Assembly (NCBI GenBank): GCA_905215575.1
Contig: CAJMQV010000003.1
Location: 1 to 64,000, forward strand
DNA length: 64,000 nt
From: an uncultured bacterium
Lineage (GTDB): Bacteria > Bacteroidota > Bacteroidia > Bacteroidales > Bacteroidaceae
Direction of reading: 5' to 3'
The notes beneath the pieces are model-generated. The model was not told the DNA's origin and did not search any database. It saw only the letters and a list, made by a program, of their open reading frames with translations. The position numbers and the translations under genes were made by a program. Below, one piece after another: positions 31,445 through 39,631 of the stretch. Every line of letters starts with the position of its first letter. Positions within the stretch are counted from its first letter, which is position 1.

Positions 31445-32086
31445 TCAAAATTGCGGTGTAAGCAGAGCTTCTGTGGCCTGGATCAGTTCCTGGGGCAACT
31501 GGAAACGCTGGTCGTTTTCTTCGCTTCGGATGGCTTCGATAAAGTGCGGCCATTCCCGGCTGTATACTTCATACATATGTTGGTTTGCGGCATTGTCGCT
31601 TTGGGCAGACTGCTGGCTGTGTCGGGTATTGGCATAGCGGTCGCAGAGTTTGACCAATGGGGCATAGGGAGTACTGCGGATACCGGCATAATAATGTGCT
31701 CCGGCACGTTCGCTTCGGGTGCGTCCCTTGTCGTTGGTCAGCGCATAGACAATCTCTGCCGCTGTCAGCGCCTGCTCTTCGGTCATGAAGTGGGCGGCCA
31801 GTTTGCGCACATCGTTATAAGACAGTCGGGCGTCTTCGATGCTGTCGTGGTAATAGGCACCGAAAATCAGAGGCAGAATATCTTCTTCCGTGGCAATGGT
31901 TTCATGTCCGTAGGCTATTGCGGCATCGGCCACCATGCAGAGATGATAACCATAGGGCAGGGTGTGGTCATAGGTCTGTCCCACACTCTGGTGCAAGGCG
32001 CAGGCTGCATTGCGTATTTGGGTCACCTCCTGTTGATGCGCCTCGATAAAGGTTTGAAATGCTTCTTTGTTCATGGTAATATTCAT
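31445..32086 (-). CDS. HD-domain hydrolase resembling RelA/SpoT-type (p)ppGpp hydrolases
   Basis: The 213-aa protein shows the RSH-hydrolase set: YGYHLCMVADAAIAYG, the HDxxED box FGAYYHDSIEDARLSY, and the later KLCDRYANTRHSQ, which corresponds to the K-L-[AC]-D-R box of SpoT/Mesh1. No synthetase, TGS or ACT domain is present, so it would be a small alarmone hydrolase-like enzyme or a relative with another nucleotide substrate. Start at ATG 32086 (or 32074). It follows the flavin reductase gene by 6 bp and belongs to the three-gene leftward operon. Confidence 0.75.
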   Translation of the reverse strand: MNITMNKEAFQTFIEAHQQEVTQIRNAACALHQSVGQTYDHTLPYGYHLCMVADAAIAYGHETIATEEDILPLIFGAYYHDSIEDARLSYNDVRKLAAHFMTEEQALTAAEIVYALTNDKGRTRSERAGAHYYAGIRSTPYAPLVKLCDRYANTRHSQQSAQSDNAANQHMYEVYSREWPHFIEAIRSEENDQRFQLPQELIQATEALLTPQF

Positions 32087-32092
32087 GATCGT

Positions 32093-32653
32093 TTACTTCA
32101 GTTTCTTACCGTCAGAAAAGGCTTTTCCTACTTCTGCGCCGATCACATGATATTTGTGGTGGATCGGATCGTAGGTAATGGGCTGCAGACGCATCAGGTC
32201 AATGCTTCCTTCTTCGTTCAGAATACTTTCGTCGGCAGAGATGTTCACGATGCGTCCTACCATGTGGCAACTTTCCGGATCGTAGGATACCAGTTCGCAC
32301 TCCAGGGTCATGGGCAATTCCTCAATTACCGGAGCGTTTACAAATTCTGATTTGACGGTATGGAATCCGGATTTGTTCATTTTGTCGGCTTCCTTATTGC
32401 CGGATACAAGTCCCAGATAGTCGCATGCCGCTACATGATCGGCGGTGGCCATACTTACGGTAAAGGCTTTTGTGCTCAGGATATTCTGAGTTGTCTTATG
32501 GTTGTCGGCCAGACAGATTCCGACCATGTCGTCCGTATGGATGCCGCCCCAGGCTGCGTTTATGGCATTGGGCTTGCCGGCTTCGTCGTAGGCGGCCACG
32601 ATAAATACGGGCATCGGATACAACCAGGTTTTTGTTCCAAAATTCTTTCTCAT
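32093..32653 (-). CDS. Flavin reductase family protein (flavoredoxin-like)
   Basis: The 186-aa protein has the FMN-binding split-barrel features NAINAAWGGIHTDD, ICLADNHKTTQNIL and FTVSMATADHVAACDYLG, followed by GRIVNISADESIL. These proteins bind FMN and pass electrons from NAD(P)H to partner enzymes. It sits between the alcohol dehydrogenase (13 bp) and the HD hydrolase (6 bp), forming one operon. The physiological partner is unknown. Confidence 0.85.
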   Translation of the reverse strand: MRKNFGTKTWLYPMPVFIVAAYDEAGKPNAINAAWGGIHTDDMVGICLADNHKTTQNILSTKAFTVSMATADHVAACDYLGLVSGNKEADKMNKSGFHTVKSEFVNAPVIEELPMTLECELVSYDPESCHMVGRIVNISADESILNEEGSIDLMRLQPITYDPIHHKYHVIGAEVGKAFSDGKKLK

Positions 32654-32666
32654 AATCTTCTTGTTT

Positions 32667-33701
32667 TTATACGGTAATTGCTACTTTGATCACTCCGTCC
32701 AGGTGGTGTTCAAAGAGATGATAGGCTTTTTCTATTTCCTGTAAAGGGAAGCGGTGGGTGATCAGTGGCGTGGTGTCAATCTTGCCGTCGGCTATCAGCC
32801 GGAGAATTTCGGCGCAGTCGCAACCGTCCACACCGCCGGTCTTGAAGGTCAGGTTCTTGCCATACATGTCGGGTAACGGGAGCGTTTGAGGCCGGTCGTA
32901 AAGAGCTACAACCGTAACAATCGCGTTGGGACGGGCACATTGCCATGCCAGTTGGAACGTGTCTGATGCTCCGGCCACTTCGATCACGACATCGGCTCCT
33001 CCGTGGTCACTGTTCTGGCGGACAAAATCCGCGCATTCGTCCGGTGTGACCACCAGTACGTCGGGATAGTGCTTCCGAATGAAACGGATGCGTTCTTCTG
33101 ACTTTTCACAAAGAATAATGCGTCGAGGTTTCTTCAACTGTACGCAAAGCAGGGTACAGATACCGGTCGGTCCGCCTCCGATCAGAAGTACGGTGTCTTC
33201 GGAAGTGATTTCCGAGATGCGGGCAGCCCAGAATCCGGTAGCCAGAATATCACCGACAAAAAGAGCCTGCTCGTCGCTCACTCCCTCCGGGATACGGTTC
33301 AGGCCCTGATCGGCATAAGGCACCCGTACGAATTCAGTCTGTCCGCCGTCAATGCGGCATCCCAAAGCCCAACCGCCATTCGGGTCCTGACAGTTGTTTA
33401 CATAGCCCTTACGGCAGAAAAAACATTCCCCGCAGAAGGTTTCTACATTTACGGTCACCCGGTCGCCGGGCTTTACAGTGGTTACTTCCGCACCGGTCTG
33501 CTCTACAATGCCCACCATTTCGTGGCCCACGGTAATGCCAGGAACGGCCCGGGGCACAGAGCCGTGCTTGATATGCAGGTCGCTTGTGCAGATGCTGCTC
33601 ATCGTTATCCGTACGATGGCATCGCGCGGATCCTGAATCTGTGGCACTGGTTTGTCGGTCCAGGCGAATTTTCCCTGTTCAATATAAGTATATGCTAACA
33701 T
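32667..33701 (-). CDS. Zinc-dependent medium-chain alcohol dehydrogenase
   Basis: The 344-aa enzyme has the catalytic zinc ligands C38-type SSICTSDLHIKHG and GHEMVGIVEQTG, the structural zinc loop CGECFFCRKGYVNNC, and the nucleotide-binding GGGPTGICTLL. It oxidises an alcohol or reduces an aldehyde with NAD(P); the substrate cannot be told from sequence. It is the first gene of a leftward operon with a flavin reductase and HD hydrolase. A perfect -7 box lies 22 bp upstream. Confidence 0.88.
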   Translation of the reverse strand: MLAYTYIEQGKFAWTDKPVPQIQDPRDAIVRITMSSICTSDLHIKHGSVPRAVPGITVGHEMVGIVEQTGAEVTTVKPGDRVTVNVETFCGECFFCRKGYVNNCQDPNGGWALGCRIDGGQTEFVRVPYADQGLNRIPEGVSDEQALFVGDILATGFWAARISEITSEDTVLLIGGGPTGICTLLCVQLKKPRRIILCEKSEERIRFIRKHYPDVLVVTPDECADFVRQNSDHGGADVVIEVAGASDTFQLAWQCARPNAIVTVVALYDRPQTLPLPDMYGKNLTFKTGGVDGCDCAEILRLIADGKIDTTPLITHRFPLQEIEKAYHLFEHHLDGVIKVAITV

Positions 33702-33723
33702 AAGATTTCATTTTCAGTCTATA

Positions 33724-33731
33724 CAAAAATA
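33724..33731 (-). promoter_or_regulatory. -7 box for the alcohol dehydrogenase operon
   Basis: On the minus strand TATTTTTG matches TAnnTTTG and lies 22 bp before the ATG at 33701. No clear -33 TTTG was seen. Confidence 0.5.
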
Positions 33732-33784
33732 CGGATTTTAATTCAGAAAAGTTTCTTTATCCCGACTTATTTGAAACTTTTCTC

Positions 33785-33792
33785 TATCTTCG
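33785..33792 (+). promoter_or_regulatory. Possible -7 box for the fucosidase gene
   Basis: TATCTTCG differs from TAnnTTTG at one base. It would leave a leader of about 80 nt before the ATG at 33879. Confidence 0.3.
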
Positions 33793-33878
33793 CAAATAAA
33801 CCTTGAAACATCTTTTGGGTGACTTGGTTTGAGCCTGTTCTCTTGACATGGTTACCGGATAAAATTACTATATAAATA

Positions 33879-35279
33879 ATGAAAAAGAAATTATTGGCGT
33901 TATTGCTCCTGTTTGGAGCTTCATGTTATTCTGTAAGTGCAAAATCCGATTCGGTGGGACCGGTTCCCGCGGCCCATCAGCTGAAATGGCATGAGGCGGA
34001 GATCGGAGTGGTGTTTCATTATGACCTGCATGTGTTCGACGGTAAGGTGTATGGTCAGGGAAATAACCGGATAACCCCGGTTGAGGATTACAATATTTTT
34101 CATCCGGACAGTCTGGATACCGATCAGTGGATTCGTGCGGCCAAAGCGGCCGGTGCCAAGTTTGCCATTCTGACGGCAACGCATGAAACCGGTTTCGGTC
34201 TGTGGCAGAGTGATGTGAATCCTTATTGCTTGAAGGCGGTGAAATGGCGGGATGGCAAAGGGGATATTGTGCGGGATTTTGTCAATTCATGCCGCAAATA
34301 TGATGTGCAACCGGGTATTTATATCGGAATCCGCTGGAATTCTTTGTTTGGTATCCATAATTTCAAGGCTGAAGGAGAAGGGGAGTTTGCCCGCAATCGT
34401 CAGCAATGGTACAAACGGCTGTGTGAAAAGATGGTTGAAGAGATCTGTACCCGTTACGGCGATCTGTTTATGATCTGGTTTGATGGAGGGGCGGACGATC
34501 CGAAAGGATTAGGTCCCGATGTGGAACCGATTGTGAACCGTTATCAGCCGAACTGTTTGTTTTATCATAATGTGAACCGGGCCGATTTGCGTTGGGGCGG
34601 TTCGGAAAGCGGTACTGTCGGTTATCCCTGTTGGTCGAGTTTCCCATATCCTTACAGCCACAGCAATACAACCGAAAAAGTAATGGACCATAATAAATTG
34701 CTGGCTCATGGTGATCCCGAAGGAAAATATTGGGTGCCGGCTATGGCGGATACTCCTTTGCGTGGGTATAACGGGCGGCATGAATGGTTTTGGGAGCCGG
34801 GAGATGACGACCGGGCGGTCTATCCGTTGGAAAACCTGATGGATATGTATGAAAAGTCTGTGGGACGGAATGCAACTCTGATGGTGGGACTGACTCCTAA
34901 TCCGGATGGACTTATTCCTGCCGGAGATGTGGCGCGCTTGCAGGAGTGGGGAGCGGAAATCCGTCGCCGTTTCGGTACTCCTTTGGCACAGACTTCAGCA
35001 ATCGGAAAGCAGAAACTGTCACTGAAACTGGATAAGGCACAGCCTGTGAATTATTATCAGATACAGGAGGATATTACTAAAGGTGAACGTATTCGTGCCT
35101 ATCGGGTAGAGGCTCGTGTAGACGGTAAGTGGGTTACTGTGGCCAAGGGTTCTTCGGTAGGGCACAAACGGATAGAAGCTTTTCCGGAAACCAATGCCCG
35201 CGAGTTCCGGCTGGTAGTTGAGCAGAGTACGGCTGAGCCGCAAATCCGGGATTTCAGTATTTTTAGTGTCAAACTTTGA
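33879..35279 (+). CDS. Alpha-L-fucosidase (GH29)
   Basis: The 466-aa exported enzyme has a signal peptide (MKKKLLALLLLFGASCYSVSA). The GH29 core is seen in EIGVVFHYDLHVFD, FAILTATHETGFGLWQS, QPGIYIGIRWNSL and the nucleophile strand LFMIWFDGGADD (D202). The C-terminal 110 residues form a beta-sandwich of the F5/8 (CBM32) type. It removes L-fucose from glycans in the periplasm, using a retaining mechanism; the sequence pattern suggests subgroup GH29-B (alpha-1,3/1,4), by inference. No transporter or other glycosidase is adjacent, so it is an orphan. It ends at a convergent terminator. Confidence 0.92.
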   Translation: MKKKLLALLLLFGASCYSVSAKSDSVGPVPAAHQLKWHEAEIGVVFHYDLHVFDGKVYGQGNNRITPVEDYNIFHPDSLDTDQWIRAAKAAGAKFAILTATHETGFGLWQSDVNPYCLKAVKWRDGKGDIVRDFVNSCRKYDVQPGIYIGIRWNSLFGIHNFKAEGEGEFARNRQQWYKRLCEKMVEEICTRYGDLFMIWFDGGADDPKGLGPDVEPIVNRYQPNCLFYHNVNRADLRWGGSESGTVGYPCWSSFPYPYSHSNTTEKVMDHNKLLAHGDPEGKYWVPAMADTPLRGYNGRHEWFWEPGDDDRAVYPLENLMDMYEKSVGRNATLMVGLTPNPDGLIPAGDVARLQEWGAEIRRRFGTPLAQTSAIGKQKLSLKLDKAQPVNYYQIQEDITKGERIRAYRVEARVDGKWVTVAKGSSVGHKRIEAFPETNAREFRLVVEQSTAEPQIRDFSIFSVKL

Positions 35280-35300
35280 TAGCGACATACATGATAAGAA

Positions 35301-35347
35301 TAAGGAAACTCCCCAAAGTCAGGAAACGGCTTTGGGGAATTTCCTTA
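35301..35347. terminator. Bidirectional hairpin between fucosidase and SpoU genes
   Basis: The 18-nt arms TAAGGAAACTCCCCAAAG and CTTTGGGGAATTTCCTTA pair at 17 of 18 positions with an 11-nt loop. The right arm overlaps the stop codon of the SpoU gene. Confidence 0.75.
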
Positions 35348-36142
35348 TTTGTTCAGTTCCCAAAAGGCAACGGCCGATGCGGCAGCCACGTTCAGAGAGT
35401 CCACTCCATGTGCCATGGGGATGCGGACCACGTAATCGGCATTCTCAATGGCCTGTTGAGGCAGACCGTCGCCTTCTGTTCCCAAAATAAGAGCCAGACG
35501 AGGTTCTTCTTTCAGAATCGGATTGTCCAAAGTGACGGATTTTTCGGTCAGAGCCAATGCTGCCGTGCGGAAGCCTAATTGCTTCAGCTCTTTTATGGGG
35601 TCTTCACTCCAGGTCCAGGGAACCAGAAACACACTGCCCATGGAAACCCTTACGGCACGTCGGTTCAGCGGATCACAGGAATCACGGGTAAGCACAACGG
35701 CATCAATGCCTAAAGCGGCGGCCGAACGGAAAATGGCTCCAATGTTGGTGGTATCTACTACGCCGTGAATTACGGCAACTCGTCGGGCATCCTTGCAGAT
35801 TTCTTCTATCAGCGGAGGACGTTTGCGTTGCATGGCGCAAAGCACTCCTCGGGTCAGGGTGTATCCTGTGAGATGCGATAGGAGCTCACGTGCACCAGTA
35901 TATACGGGAATATCTCCGCACTGCCGGATGATGTCGGCGGCATCGCCGGTGATGTGTTTGGCTTCGCAGAGTATGGCTTTCGGCTCATATCCGGCATCGA
36001 GAGCCACACGGATTACTTTTGGACTTTCGGCGATGAAGATCCCCCGTTCGGGATCCAGTCTGTTTCGTAGCTGAGCTTCGGTCAATGAGCTGAATATTTC
36101 TACTCCGGGATGATCCAATGATTGAATTTCTATGATAGGCAT
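35345..36142 (-). CDS. TrmH/SpoU-family RNA 2'-O-methyltransferase
   Basis: The 265-aa protein has an N-terminal substrate-binding part (IFIAESPKVIRVALDAGYEP) and a SPOUT catalytic domain: motif 1 VDTTNIGAIFRSAAALGIDA, motif 2 LALILGTEGDGLPQQ, and motif 3 VRIPMAHGVDSLNVAAASAV. It uses SAM to methylate ribose in rRNA or tRNA; the target nucleotide is not evident. Start at ATG 36142. No operon partner is clear. Confidence 0.9.
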   Translation of the reverse strand: MPIIEIQSLDHPGVEIFSSLTEAQLRNRLDPERGIFIAESPKVIRVALDAGYEPKAILCEAKHITGDAADIIRQCGDIPVYTGARELLSHLTGYTLTRGVLCAMQRKRPPLIEEICKDARRVAVIHGVVDTTNIGAIFRSAAALGIDAVVLTRDSCDPLNRRAVRVSMGSVFLVPWTWSEDPIKELKQLGFRTAALALTEKSVTLDNPILKEEPRLALILGTEGDGLPQQAIENADYVVRIPMAHGVDSLNVAAASAVAFWELNK

Positions 36143-36249
36143 GAAAGTTTTGAAGTATTTTGAAAGTTATGGGACAAAGAATGTATATTTATGTTTCAGA
36201 TAAAGGAACTTATGGCCTTTATGGGATTTCCTTTTTTAGAAGTGTCGCT

Positions 36250-36552
36250 TTACTCTATCACTTCCAGAAGAAAGCTTACGGGACGGAAGCCGTCGTTGCA
36301 GGAAATCATGGCCGAGTGTTCGTTCTTCATCCATCCGTCGTAAAAGTTTCCGCCTCCATGTGCCAGGACCATGACAAACGGCAGCATGCTTTGCCATGCA
36401 CTTTCACAAAGTCCCTGTGGCTTGTTACCGTTTTCAGAAATGAAAACCTGTCCTTCCTCTATATCACATGCGTGTTCAATCGGATTTTCATATTTTTCCA
36501 TCAAATCCAGATAGCAGGCTTTTCTCATTACTGTGATTCTGATTTTCTTCAT
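36250..36552 (-). CDS. TIGR04076 family protein
   Basis: The 100-aa protein fits the TIGR04076 pattern: KIRITVMRKACYLDLMEKYE, CDIEEGQVFI, PQGLCESAWQSMLPFVMVLA, GGGNFYDGWMKNEHSAMISC, DGFRPVSFLLEVIE. The family is small and cytoplasmic with conserved cysteines, and its function is unknown. The 107 bp between it and the SpoU gene hold no recognisable feature. Confidence 0.82.
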   Translation of the reverse strand: MKKIRITVMRKACYLDLMEKYENPIEHACDIEEGQVFISENGNKPQGLCESAWQSMLPFVMVLAHGGGNFYDGWMKNEHSAMISCNDGFRPVSFLLEVIE

Positions 36553-36661
36553 ATCTTTCCGGATAACTGTTTTGTTCTTTTCTTGGAAGGCAAAGTTATG
36601 ATTTATTCGTTATTGAGATAAATTCTTTATTCGGTTTTTATTGATTCGCACTGAAAACACG

Positions 36662-36669
36662 TAACTTTG
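36662..36669 (+). promoter_or_regulatory. -7 box for threonine aldolase
   Basis: TAACTTTG, a perfect TAnnTTTG, lies 28 bp before the ATG at 36698. Confidence 0.5.
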
Positions 36670-36697
36670 TATAACTATAAATAATAAAGGAAACATA

Positions 36698-37723
36698 ATG
36701 ATACATTTCAATTCTGATTATATGGCGGGAGCGCATCCCGAAGTGATGCGTCGTTTGATGGAAACGAATCTGGAACAGACTGTCGGTTACGGTATGGATG
36801 CTTATACCATTCATGCGAAGGATTTGATCCGTGAGGCTTGTAATACTCCAAATGCCGCAGTGCATCTGTTGGTTGGAGGAACACAGACCAACGCTACGGT
36901 TATCGATGCTTTGTTGTGTCGTCATGAGGGTGTTTTGGCCGCGGAAACAGCTCATATCAATGTACATGAGTCGGGAGCTATTGAAGCAACCGGCCATAAA
37001 GTGCTTACTTTGCCACAGCACGACGGAAAACTTCTGGCTTCAGAAATAGATACTTTTATCACAGATTTCTATCGGGACGAAACCTATGAGCATATGGTTG
37101 CTCCGGGGATGGTGTATATATCCCATCCTACAGAGTTGGGAACTTTGTACTCGCTTTCGGAACTGGAAGCCATTAGCGAAGTCTGCCATCGGGCCGGCAT
37201 TCCGCTTTATCTGGACGGGGCGCGTTTGGGATATGCCCTGTCAGCTCCTTCGTCGGATGTTACGTTGCAGGATATAGCCCGCCTTTGCGATGTGTTTTAT
37301 ATAGGAGGCACAAAGGTTGGGGCTTTGTTTGGTGAGGCTGTTGTTGCGGCTGATCCGAACCGCTTGCCTCATTTCTATCCGTTGATCAAGCAGCACGGAG
37401 CTTTATTGGCTAAAGGGCGTCTGCTCGGAGTGCAGTTTGAAACTTTGTTTGTGGATGGTCTTTATGAACGTATTGGAGAGCATGCCGTGCGCCTGGCTTT
37501 GAAACTGAAGGAGGCTTTCCGGAGCAAAGGATACCGCCTTTTCTTGGATTCGCCAACCAATCAGCAGTTTGTCTGTCTGCCTAACACGGTGATTGACCGT
37601 TTGTCGGAACAGGTTACATTCGAATTGTGGGGACCGCGCGGAGAAACAGAAACTGTGGTGCGTTTCGTGACGAGTTGGGCTACTCGGGAAGAGGATGTTG
37701 ACACCTTGATTTCCTTATTGTAG
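36698..37723 (+). CDS. ltaA: Low-specificity L-threonine aldolase-type PLP enzyme
   Basis: The 341-aa enzyme has the fold-type I start IHFNSDYMAGAHPEVMRRL, the cofactor stacking region HINVHESGAIEATGHK, the aspartate strand IPLYLDGARLGYAL and the PLP lysine loop VFYIGGTKVGALFGEA. It splits L-threonine or L-allo-threonine into glycine and acetaldehyde. It is a single gene with its own promoter and terminator. Confidence 0.9.
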   Translation: MIHFNSDYMAGAHPEVMRRLMETNLEQTVGYGMDAYTIHAKDLIREACNTPNAAVHLLVGGTQTNATVIDALLCRHEGVLAAETAHINVHESGAIEATGHKVLTLPQHDGKLLASEIDTFITDFYRDETYEHMVAPGMVYISHPTELGTLYSLSELEAISEVCHRAGIPLYLDGARLGYALSAPSSDVTLQDIARLCDVFYIGGTKVGALFGEAVVAADPNRLPHFYPLIKQHGALLAKGRLLGVQFETLFVDGLYERIGEHAVRLALKLKEAFRSKGYRLFLDSPTNQQFVCLPNTVIDRLSEQVTFELWGPRGETETVVRFVTSWATREEDVDTLISLL

Positions 37724-37729
37724 TTTCAG

Positions 37730-37780
37730 AATGATTCTGCTCCTATTATAATGTATTTGAAAGGGGCAGAATCATTTTTA
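37730..37780 (+). terminator. Intrinsic terminator after threonine aldolase
   Basis: The arms AATGATTCTGC (37730-37740) and GCAGAATCATT (37766-37776) are followed by TTTAT, with a partly paired inner loop. Confidence 0.7.
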
Positions 37781-37826
37781 TGACAGGGTAAATGGTTAAA
37801 TGTTTTACTAAATAAAAATAAAGTAT

Positions 37827-37834
37827 TAACTTTG
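37827..37834 (+). promoter_or_regulatory. -7 box for the efflux operon
   Basis: TAACTTTG lies 27 bp before the marR-type ATG at 37862. A TGTTTT at 37801-37806 is the nearest -33-like sequence. Confidence 0.5.
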
Positions 37835-37861
37835 CAGCGCAAATAAAAAAATAAAGTTTTG

Positions 37862-38308
37862 ATGCAGGAAAAAGTAAATAACACTTCGCGTGAGTGTTTG
37901 CGTCAGTTGATTCGTACCCGTATGGCTTCCCGACAGGCCATGCAGCGCTTTTTGAAAAATGTAGGAGCAGACATCACTTTTGAGATGTTACAGATTATGA
38001 GTTGCCTTTGGTCTGAACAGGGAGTTAGCCAACAAGTACTGGCCGAGCGTACGGCAAAAGATAAGGCTTGCCTGACTAATTTGATGTTGAATCTGGAGCG
38101 TAAGGGATATGTTTGTCGTAAGGAAGATATTCATGACCGTCGTAACAAACTGGTATTTCTGACAGAAGAAGGAGAAGCTTTCCGTCGTTGGTTGGTTCCT
38201 CAGCTGAAAGAATACTACAAGCGTTTGGATGATCTGATGGGAGAAGAAAAACTAAAACATATTCAGGAACTGCTTCAGGAGTTACAACATGCGTTGGAAA
38301 CCTATTAA
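37862..38308 (+). CDS. MarR-family transcriptional regulator
   Basis: The 148-aa protein has the MarR winged helix: ITFEMLQIMSCLWSEQGVSQQ, VLAERTAKDKACLTNLMLNL and the wing RKEDIHDRRNKLVFLTEEGE. It heads an operon with TolC, EmrA and EmrB types and overlaps the TolC gene by 20 bp. It probably represses the operon and is released by a pump substrate. The ATG at 37862 is used rather than the TTG just before it. Confidence 0.88.
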   Translation: MQEKVNNTSRECLRQLIRTRMASRQAMQRFLKNVGADITFEMLQIMSCLWSEQGVSQQVLAERTAKDKACLTNLMLNLERKGYVCRKEDIHDRRNKLVFLTEEGEAFRRWLVPQLKEYYKRLDDLMGEEKLKHIQELLQELQHALETY

Positions 38309-39605
38309 TTTGCTGGTCTTCCTCATAGGACTATGGGGGAAGGCCGATAATATTCATGCACGACAGGACACACTTTTTTTGTCATTACCTCAACTCTTCG
38401 AACGGGTTAGTCAGGAGCATCTTCGTCTGGCGGCCGATCGGTTGAAAGAGAATATAGCCAGAGAGCAGGCCCGTACGGCTCGTACGGCTCGCCTTCCAGA
38501 GATAAATATTGGTTTGAAAGGCGGTTATTTAGGGCAACCCATAGTGTGGCAACATGGTTTGAGTGACGCTACGCGTCCCGAGTCGCCCGACTGGCAGCAG
38601 AATTATACCTTTGATTTTTCGCAACCGGTTTATCAGGGCGGACGCATCCGTTATGCTATTCGTCAGGCTGATTTGGCCCAGGAACTTGCCACGTTGCAGA
38701 CTGAGGCTGACTGTGCGGAAATCAAGCTGACTTTATTGGATCAGTATCTTTCTCTGTTCAGTCTTTACAAGCAATGCCGTGTGTTGCAGCGCAATATTGA
38801 AGAATCGGAACAGCGGTTGAAGAATATACGCCGTATGTGTGAGGAGGGAGTGATTACCAATAATGATGTGTTGCGCAGTGAGATGCAATTGACCGACAAT
38901 CGTCTGTCACTGTCTGAAACGCAGAATAATATTCGCTTGGTGTCACAGCAGTTGGACATTCTGCTTGGCATGGATGAGCAACTGCTGCTTGTTCCCGATA
39001 CGGCTTTGCTGGAACAGGATTGTCCGATCGTTTCATACGAAGACTATGTCGATCGGGCTTATGCTGTGGAACCATCCATGCGTCTGTTGCAGAAACAGAC
39101 GGAAATGGCTCAGAATCAGATTCGCCTGACGCAGGCAGAGCAAATGCCCCGTCTGTCGCTTTACGCTTCGAATACTCTGGCCCGGCCGATCACGCGCACC
39201 ATGGCCGATTTGTATAACAACAGCTGGAATGTGGGGCTTACGTTTTCTTATTCTTTGTCCTCGCTTTATCAGAACCGTCATCGCATGAGTGAGGCACGCC
39301 AACAGGTGAAGCTTTTGCAAAATACTGCGGACCAGAGCCGTCAGCAAATCCGTATGGCAGTTCAGAAAGCTTTGTTGAAGCATCGCGAGGCATTGGATCG
39401 GGTAGAGGCAATGAAGCTTTCTGTCCGTCAGGCCGAGGAGAACTATCGTATTATGAACAACCGCTATCTGAATCAGTTGGCCATACTTACGGACCTGCTC
39501 GATGCGGACAATTTGCGGTTGAATGCGGAATTGCAACTAACTACAGCCCGTACCCGGGCACTTTATACCTATTATGAATTGCAGCGCATGATAGGCAATT
39601 TATAA
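38289..39605 (+). CDS. TolC-family outer-membrane efflux channel
   Basis: The 438-aa protein has a signal-peptide-like N-terminus ending at about HARQ and two OEP repeats of long helices with beta strands, including PEINIGLKGGYLGQPIVW, FDFSQPVYQGGRIRYAI and MCEEGVITNNDVLRSEMQL. It forms the outer-membrane tunnel for the pump encoded by the next two genes. The start overlaps the MarR gene, implying translational coupling. Confidence 0.88.
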   Translation: MRWKPINLLVFLIGLWGKADNIHARQDTLFLSLPQLFERVSQEHLRLAADRLKENIAREQARTARTARLPEINIGLKGGYLGQPIVWQHGLSDATRPESPDWQQNYTFDFSQPVYQGGRIRYAIRQADLAQELATLQTEADCAEIKLTLLDQYLSLFSLYKQCRVLQRNIEESEQRLKNIRRMCEEGVITNNDVLRSEMQLTDNRLSLSETQNNIRLVSQQLDILLGMDEQLLLVPDTALLEQDCPIVSYEDYVDRAYAVEPSMRLLQKQTEMAQNQIRLTQAEQMPRLSLYASNTLARPITRTMADLYNNSWNVGLTFSYSLSSLYQNRHRMSEARQQVKLLQNTADQSRQQIRMAVQKALLKHREALDRVEAMKLSVRQAEENYRIMNNRYLNQLAILTDLLDADNLRLNAELQLTTARTRALYTYYELQRMIGNL

Positions 39606-39631
39606 TTCAGAATCTTTAGTCCTAATAGAAT

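Noticed and set aside
31391..32350. 319-codon plus-strand frame opposite the HD hydrolase and flavin reductase
   Set aside because: The minus-strand genes match known families over their full lengths; the plus frame is rich in Cys, Phe and Val without motifs.
33879..35279. Orphan fucosidase as part of a polysaccharide utilisation locus
   Set aside because: No SusC/SusD, transporter or second glycosidase lies within 10 kb on either side; the SusC/SusD pair at 51-56 kb is too far away and has its own unit.
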